Assembly: GCF_001591445.1 (NCBI RefSeq)
Contig: NZ_BCUX01000001.1
Location: forward strand, 46,426 to 110,425
Reading direction: 5' to 3'
Length of the DNA: 64,000 nt
From: Neobacillus drentensis NBRC 102427
GTDB lineage: Bacteria; Bacillota; Bacilli; Bacillales; Cytobacillaceae
Of this stretch, positions 60,422 to 64,000 are shown piece after piece. The notes beneath the pieces are model-generated. The model did no database searches, had not been told where the DNA came from, and saw only the letters and a program-made list of their open reading frames with translations. Position 1 is the first letter of the stretch, and each line of letters begins with the position of its first letter. The translations under genes were made by a program, and so were the position numbers.

Positions 60422-61843
60422 TTAATCTTTATCTAATAAAGCAGCACCAGCGATTCCAGGTTCGGTCATTTCATATATATTCAAAATGATATCTAATTCT
60501 TCTTCGCTTAAAACATCATACTTTAGACATAATTCACGAACTGACTTGCCGGTTAATGTTGCTTCCCTTGCTATTCTTGCTGCCACTTCATAGCCAAGAT
60601 GCGGATTAACCGCAGTAATAATACCCACGCTTTTCTCAACATTCTCTTTTAAGTGGGCCTCATTCGCCTCAATCCCTACAAGACAATGATCTGTAAAGGA
60701 ACGGAATCCGTTGTTCATAATACTAATTGATTGAAGTAGATTAAAGACTAATACTGGTTCCATGACATTCAATTCCAATTGACCTGCTTGTGAAGCAAGA
60801 CAAATGGTATGATCGTTTCCGATGACTTGGAAAGCGATTTGATTGATCAACTCTGGCATAACCGGGTTTACTTTTCCCGGCATAATCGAAGAACCTGGCT
60901 GACGGGCAGGAAGAGAAATCTCAGCAAGTCCTGCACGTGGACCTGATGCCATCAACCGCAAATCATTAGCGATTTTTGACATGTTCATCATACACACCTT
61001 TAATGCTGCAGAAACTTCGGTATAGGCATCCGTATTTTGAGTAGCATCAACTAAATGCTCCGCATTCAGCAACGGTAATCCACTGATTACTGTTAGTTGT
61101 TTGACGACATCGACAATATATTTTGGGTCCGCATTTAATCCTGTACCAACGGCTGTTGCCCCCATATTAACCTCATATAAATTACCACGTGAAAGATGAA
61201 TCCGCTTAATATCTCTTTCGAGCACTCGAGAATAAGCTTCAAATTCCTGTCCAAGTCTAATGGGAACTGCATCCTGAAGATGAGTACGGCCCATTTTGAT
61301 CACTTTTTCAAATTGCTTCGCTTTATCCTTAAAGACCCTCTGCATATCTTTCATCGTCTCAAGCAATTTTTCAAGTAATCTAAGTGTTGCGATATGAATA
61401 GCAGTCGGAAATACATCATTCGTCGACTGTGACATATTCACATGTGTATTCGGACTTAAATGCTTATATGCACCTTTTTCATGTCCTAATAATTCTAACG
61501 CCCGGTTAGTAATCACTTCGTTTGCATTCATGTTCATGGATGTCCCTGCCCCGCCTTGGATGGGGTCAACAATGAATTGGTCATTCCACTTTCCTTCGAT
61601 AATTTCATCAGCTGCTTGGCAGATAACGTCGCCAAGTCCACTATAAAGCCTTTTCGTATTCATATTTGCAATTGCTGCTGCTTTTTTTACCATCGCAAGG
61701 GCATATATTAATTCCTCATGAATTCGATAACCTGTAATGGGGAAATTTTCAACTGCTCTTAGAGTTTGAATACCATAATAGGCATCTGCCGGTATCTCTT
61801 TTTTTCCTAGAAAGTCTTGTTCCATTCTTTTTGTGTCCATCAT
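60422..61843 (-). CDS. aspA: Aspartate ammonia-lyase (aspartase)
   Basis: This 473-aa fumarase/aspartase family tetramer converts L-aspartate to fumarate and ammonia. The signature GSSIMPGKVNP (residues about 320-330) forms the flexible SS loop with the catalytic serine. Further active-site blocks are GGAGTSMNMNANEVI, SQSTNDVFPTA and GRTHLQDAVP. GGGTGGGAG precedes two adjacent ATGs. In B. subtilis aspartase follows asparaginase in the ans operon; here it stands alone, with a MarR gene upstream in the same direction. Confidence 0.93.
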   Translation of the reverse strand: MMDTKRMEQDFLGKKEIPADAYYGIQTLRAVENFPITGYRIHEELIYALAMVKKAAAIANMNTKRLYSGLGDVICQAADEIIEGKWNDQFIVDPIQGGAGTSMNMNANEVITNRALELLGHEKGAYKHLSPNTHVNMSQSTNDVFPTAIHIATLRLLEKLLETMKDMQRVFKDKAKQFEKVIKMGRTHLQDAVPIRLGQEFEAYSRVLERDIKRIHLSRGNLYEVNMGATAVGTGLNADPKYIVDVVKQLTVISGLPLLNAEHLVDATQNTDAYTEVSAALKVCMMNMSKIANDLRLMASGPRAGLAEISLPARQPGSSIMPGKVNPVMPELINQIAFQVIGNDHTICLASQAGQLELNVMEPVLVFNLLQSISIMNNGFRSFTDHCLVGIEANEAHLKENVEKSVGIITAVNPHLGYEVAARIAREATLTGKSVRELCLKYDVLSEEELDIILNIYEMTEPGIAGAALLDKD

Positions 61844-61929
61844 TAGCTGTCTCCCACCCTTTAAAAAACTTTATCACACAAAAATAATACCAGTTTAAAC
61901 TATCTATGTCTCTGTTTTTACAGTATTGA

Positions 61930-62352
61930 TTAATTGAAAGACTGATTGAACTTCTCCAAAAGTACCCCAAAAAGTTTGCGTTCTTCATCAGACCAGTCTT
62001 CTAGCAGTTCGGTAATTCGCTTCAATCTTTCCTGTTTATAGTCAGATAATTCCTTTGTACCTTGCTCAGTTAACTGAAGAGAATAGGCCCTGCCATCCAA
62101 TGGATCGGGAATTCTATACAAATAATCTTTATGCTCTAAAGCCGCAGCTTGTCGACTGACTGTAGATATATCTAACTTGAATTCCTCTGCTAAAACTTTA
62201 ACCCCTGCTGCCCCCTTTTCTTTGATACGGCGAAGGATTAAATAGGCAGATCGATCAAGATTCCCGAATTTTTTATTGCTCGAAATTGAAGTAGTTCGAC
62301 GAATCAGAATTGCTAGTTCAAGTTCAATCATTTCTAATGCATGTACATCCAT
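61930..62352 (-). CDS. MarR family transcriptional regulator
   Basis: This 140-aa winged helix has VKVLAEEFKLDISTVSRQAAALEHKDYL (HTH) and RIPDPLDGRAYSLQLTEQG (wing). The ATG at 62352 follows GAGGTAAAAG; an upstream in-frame ATG at 62403 lacks such a site. It is divergent from an MFS exporter whose -10 is covered by a palindrome, the probable operator. Confidence 0.88.
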   Translation of the reverse strand: MDVHALEMIELELAILIRRTTSISSNKKFGNLDRSAYLILRRIKEKGAAGVKVLAEEFKLDISTVSRQAAALEHKDYLYRIPDPLDGRAYSLQLTEQGTKELSDYKQERLKRITELLEDWSDEERKLFGVLLEKFNQSFN

Positions 62353-62453
62353 ATCTTTTACCTCACTGTTAACCTTATTTCCACATATTATTAATGATAA
62401 CATACGAACTTTTGATAAGTAATCACCGTCTAAATTTCATTGCAAAAGCACTA

Positions 62454-62486
62454 TTGACGTAGTGTAAATTGATTGTATAATACAAT
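62454..62486 (+). promoter_or_regulatory. MFS promoter with overlapping MarR-type operator
   Basis: TTGACG (62454-62459), 16-base spacer, TATAAT (62476-62481). The palindrome ATTGTATAATACAAT (62472-62486) spans the -10, so binding there would block RNA polymerase. Confidence 0.75.
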
Positions 62487-62546
62487 TACATACTTTCATC
62501 ATACAACTAAATCAAAAAGATGGAAACAAAAAACAGGGGGAATAAG

Positions 62547-63791
62547 ATGTCACCAAGACCGGAATCTAAATTAGTAGCATCACGACAGCTATCGGAGGCG
62601 AACACTGAAAAGGCAGGTTTACTTACCCAGCCTAAAGCAGTTTGGGCTGTTTTTTTTGCAAGTATTATTGCGTTCATGGGGTTGGGACTTGTTGACCCTA
62701 TCTTACCGGCAATTGCCGATCAATTAAATGCCTCACATAGTGAAGTAACCTTACTATTCACTAGCTATAATGCCGTCATGGCTGTTGCCATGCTTATTAC
62801 AGGCGTAATATCAACAAGGCTGGGCATCAAATGGACATTACTCTCTGGTATCGTGATTATTGCATTATTTTCCGCACTAGGCGGCTTTTCAAACGGCATT
62901 TGGACACTTGTTGGTCTTCGAGGCGGCTGGGGACTTGGAAACGCATTGTTTGTGGCAACAGCATTATCTGCTATCGTATCCTTGTCGAACAGTGGAACAG
63001 CAAAAGCAATCATCTTGTATGAAGCAGCAATCGGACTCGGGATTTCAGTTGGTCCCCTGCTGGGCGGGTGGCTTGGGGCTATATCATGGCGAGGACCTTT
63101 TCTTGGGGTCGCCACTTTAATGATCATTGCCTTTATTGGCCTTTTCATCCTCATGCCAAAATCAACTCCTCAAAATACGGTAAAAGCTCGTACTTCATTA
63201 TTAGATCCATTTCGTGCTTTAAAGCATCGTTCACTATTAGTTTTTGGGATTGCAGCAGCCCTGTATAACTTTGGCTTCTTCACTTTGCTGGCATATGCAC
63301 CATTCGTGATGGGCTTGGATGAACACGGATTAGGCTTCGTATTCCTTGGTTGGGGAATCTTACTGGCTGTCACCTCTGTTTTTATGGCTCCCAAACTTTC
63401 CGAATGGTTTGGTACCATAAAATCGATGTGTATGATGTTAATCTTGTTTGCACTCCTTTTGGTTGCAATGGGTATCTGGACATCAACCCAGTGGGTGATC
63501 ATCGCCGCTGTTATCCTGGCAGGTGCGTTATTAGGAAATAACAATACACTCATTACTACAGCCGTGATGAATGCAGCCCCTGTTGAAAGGTCAACGGCAT
63601 CTGCAGCATATAGCTTCCTCCGTTTTATTGGGGGTGCCATTGCACCATTTACGGCTGGCAAGCTAGCCGAAATCTACAATCCAAGTATTCCATTTATTGT
63701 TGGGGCAGGATTTGTCTTAGTGTCGGTACTTTTTATCTGGGTCAATAAACAGCATGTACAGCATGTCGATGATATTGGTTTAGGCCACTAA
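62547..63791 (+). CDS. MFS transporter, drug-exporter (DHA1) type
   Basis: This 414-aa, twelve-helix major facilitator has GLVDPILPAIADQL in helix 1, and the 2-3 loop ends TRLGIKWTLLSG. The motif C-like ALGLGISVGPLLGGWLGAISWRGPF segment around helix 5 marks antiporters (here YEAAIGLGISVGPLLGG). The ATG at 62547 follows AGGGGGAA and is preferred over one at 62520. Regulated from a divergent MarR gene. Substrate unknown. Confidence 0.87.
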   Translation: MSPRPESKLVASRQLSEANTEKAGLLTQPKAVWAVFFASIIAFMGLGLVDPILPAIADQLNASHSEVTLLFTSYNAVMAVAMLITGVISTRLGIKWTLLSGIVIIALFSALGGFSNGIWTLVGLRGGWGLGNALFVATALSAIVSLSNSGTAKAIILYEAAIGLGISVGPLLGGWLGAISWRGPFLGVATLMIIAFIGLFILMPKSTPQNTVKARTSLLDPFRALKHRSLLVFGIAAALYNFGFFTLLAYAPFVMGLDEHGLGFVFLGWGILLAVTSVFMAPKLSEWFGTIKSMCMMLILFALLLVAMGIWTSTQWVIIAAVILAGALLGNNNTLITTAVMNAAPVERSTASAAYSFLRFIGGAIAPFTAGKLAEIYNPSIPFIVGAGFVLVSVLFIWVNKQHVQHVDDIGLGH

Positions 63792-63914
63792 TGTTAATTA
63801 AAGGATCTGGGGTTATTCTAACGGTTACTTGTGAGATGCAAAACGGTTAATCACAAACCTAATCCATAGCAAATCACATGAATTTCACAACACAATTCAC
63901 AGTATATTGCACAG

Positions 63915-63957
63915 TAAAAAAGGCTTAGAGAAGCATAAATCTCTAAGCCTTTTTTTC
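63915..63957 (+). terminator. Terminator after the MFS gene
   Basis: AAAAAAGGCTTAGAG/CTCTAAGCCTTTTTTT stem with a ten-base loop. The 120 bases before it and the final 43 bases of the window show no feature. Confidence 0.85.
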
Positions 63958-64000
63958 ATAAAAGCACCAGTAAGTTGTACAAGTCCATTTGACGCTAAAA

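Overview
The window is chromosomal DNA from an AT-rich, Gram-positive, aerobic-to-facultative Bacillaceae bacterium, Bacillus or Neobacillus-like. This is an inference from gene content: a RocR-type activator with an arginine-catabolism permease, a YdgG/YdgH-like MarR-MMPL pair, NDH-2 with twin Rex-type operators, a T-box-controlled prolyl-tRNA synthetase, LysM-NlpC/P60 and LysM-deacetylase wall enzymes, strong AGGAGG/GAGGTG ribosome-binding sites and many TTG/GTG starts. No phage, plasmid, insertion sequence, rRNA, tRNA or CRISPR was seen. The selB gene implies selenocysteine use elsewhere in the genome.

Layout. 1-5.7 kb: the end of a class B penicillin-binding protein, then a leftward xanthine-dehydrogenase-type molybdenum hydroxylase operon (XdhC chaperone, Mo, FAD and 2Fe-2S subunits). 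5.8-10.2 kb: DHA2 exporter, hemolysin III-like membrane protein, a candidate Fur-controlled small RNA, a degenerate recombinase-like protein, a TVP38 membrane protein and a LysM cell-wall hydrolase. 10.4-14.8 kb: His-rich-headed radical SAM/SPASM protein, CorA, M42 peptidase, TatA, and a secreted His-rich protein coupled to a 39-aa microprotein. 15-21 kb: NDH-2, glyoxalase-fold protein, ABC transporter with a GDSL hydrolase, flavohemoprotein. 21-28.6 kb: DegV, VWA protein, YdcF, GNAT, a 21-bp periodic repeat tract, T-box and proS, a 43-aa ORF, a membrane cupredoxin and a wrecked sensor kinase. 28.6-40.3 kb: MarR and MMPL, a TerD-zinc ribbon-TerB fusion, selB, a lipoprotein, mntH, and a flavoprotein with a small dimeric-barrel partner. 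40.4-45.4 kb: five exact-period 52-bp tandem repeats beside sbcCD, then a cold-shock gene. 45.7-53.8 kb: B12-type radical SAM protein, SulP transporter with ArsR, an orphan small RNA candidate, AIM24 protein, and a padR-HAAS-DUF4173 operon. 53.9-64 kb: sigma-54-dependent permease with divergent rocR, DnaJ-zinc-finger microprotein, VanW lipoprotein, LysM deacetylase, aspartase, and a divergent MarR/MFS pair.

Functional themes are redox and oxygen/NO response (ndh, hmp, both with TGTGA-N6-TCACA-type operators), amino-acid catabolism (rocR with permease, aspA), envelope maintenance (PBP, LysM enzymes, VanW, TatA), metal handling (mntH, corA, cupredoxin, possible Fur sRNA) and small drug or stress transport modules each paired with a MarR, PadR or ArsR regulator.

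Most genes are ordinary for the group. The least explained sequence is in the two periodic noncoding arrays (21 bp and 52 bp), the two predicted small RNAs, a 35-bp perfect inverted repeat at 60.35 kb, the TerD-TerB fusion and the microproteins. No search or folding program was run. Family names come from reading motifs, and operator calls are by eye.
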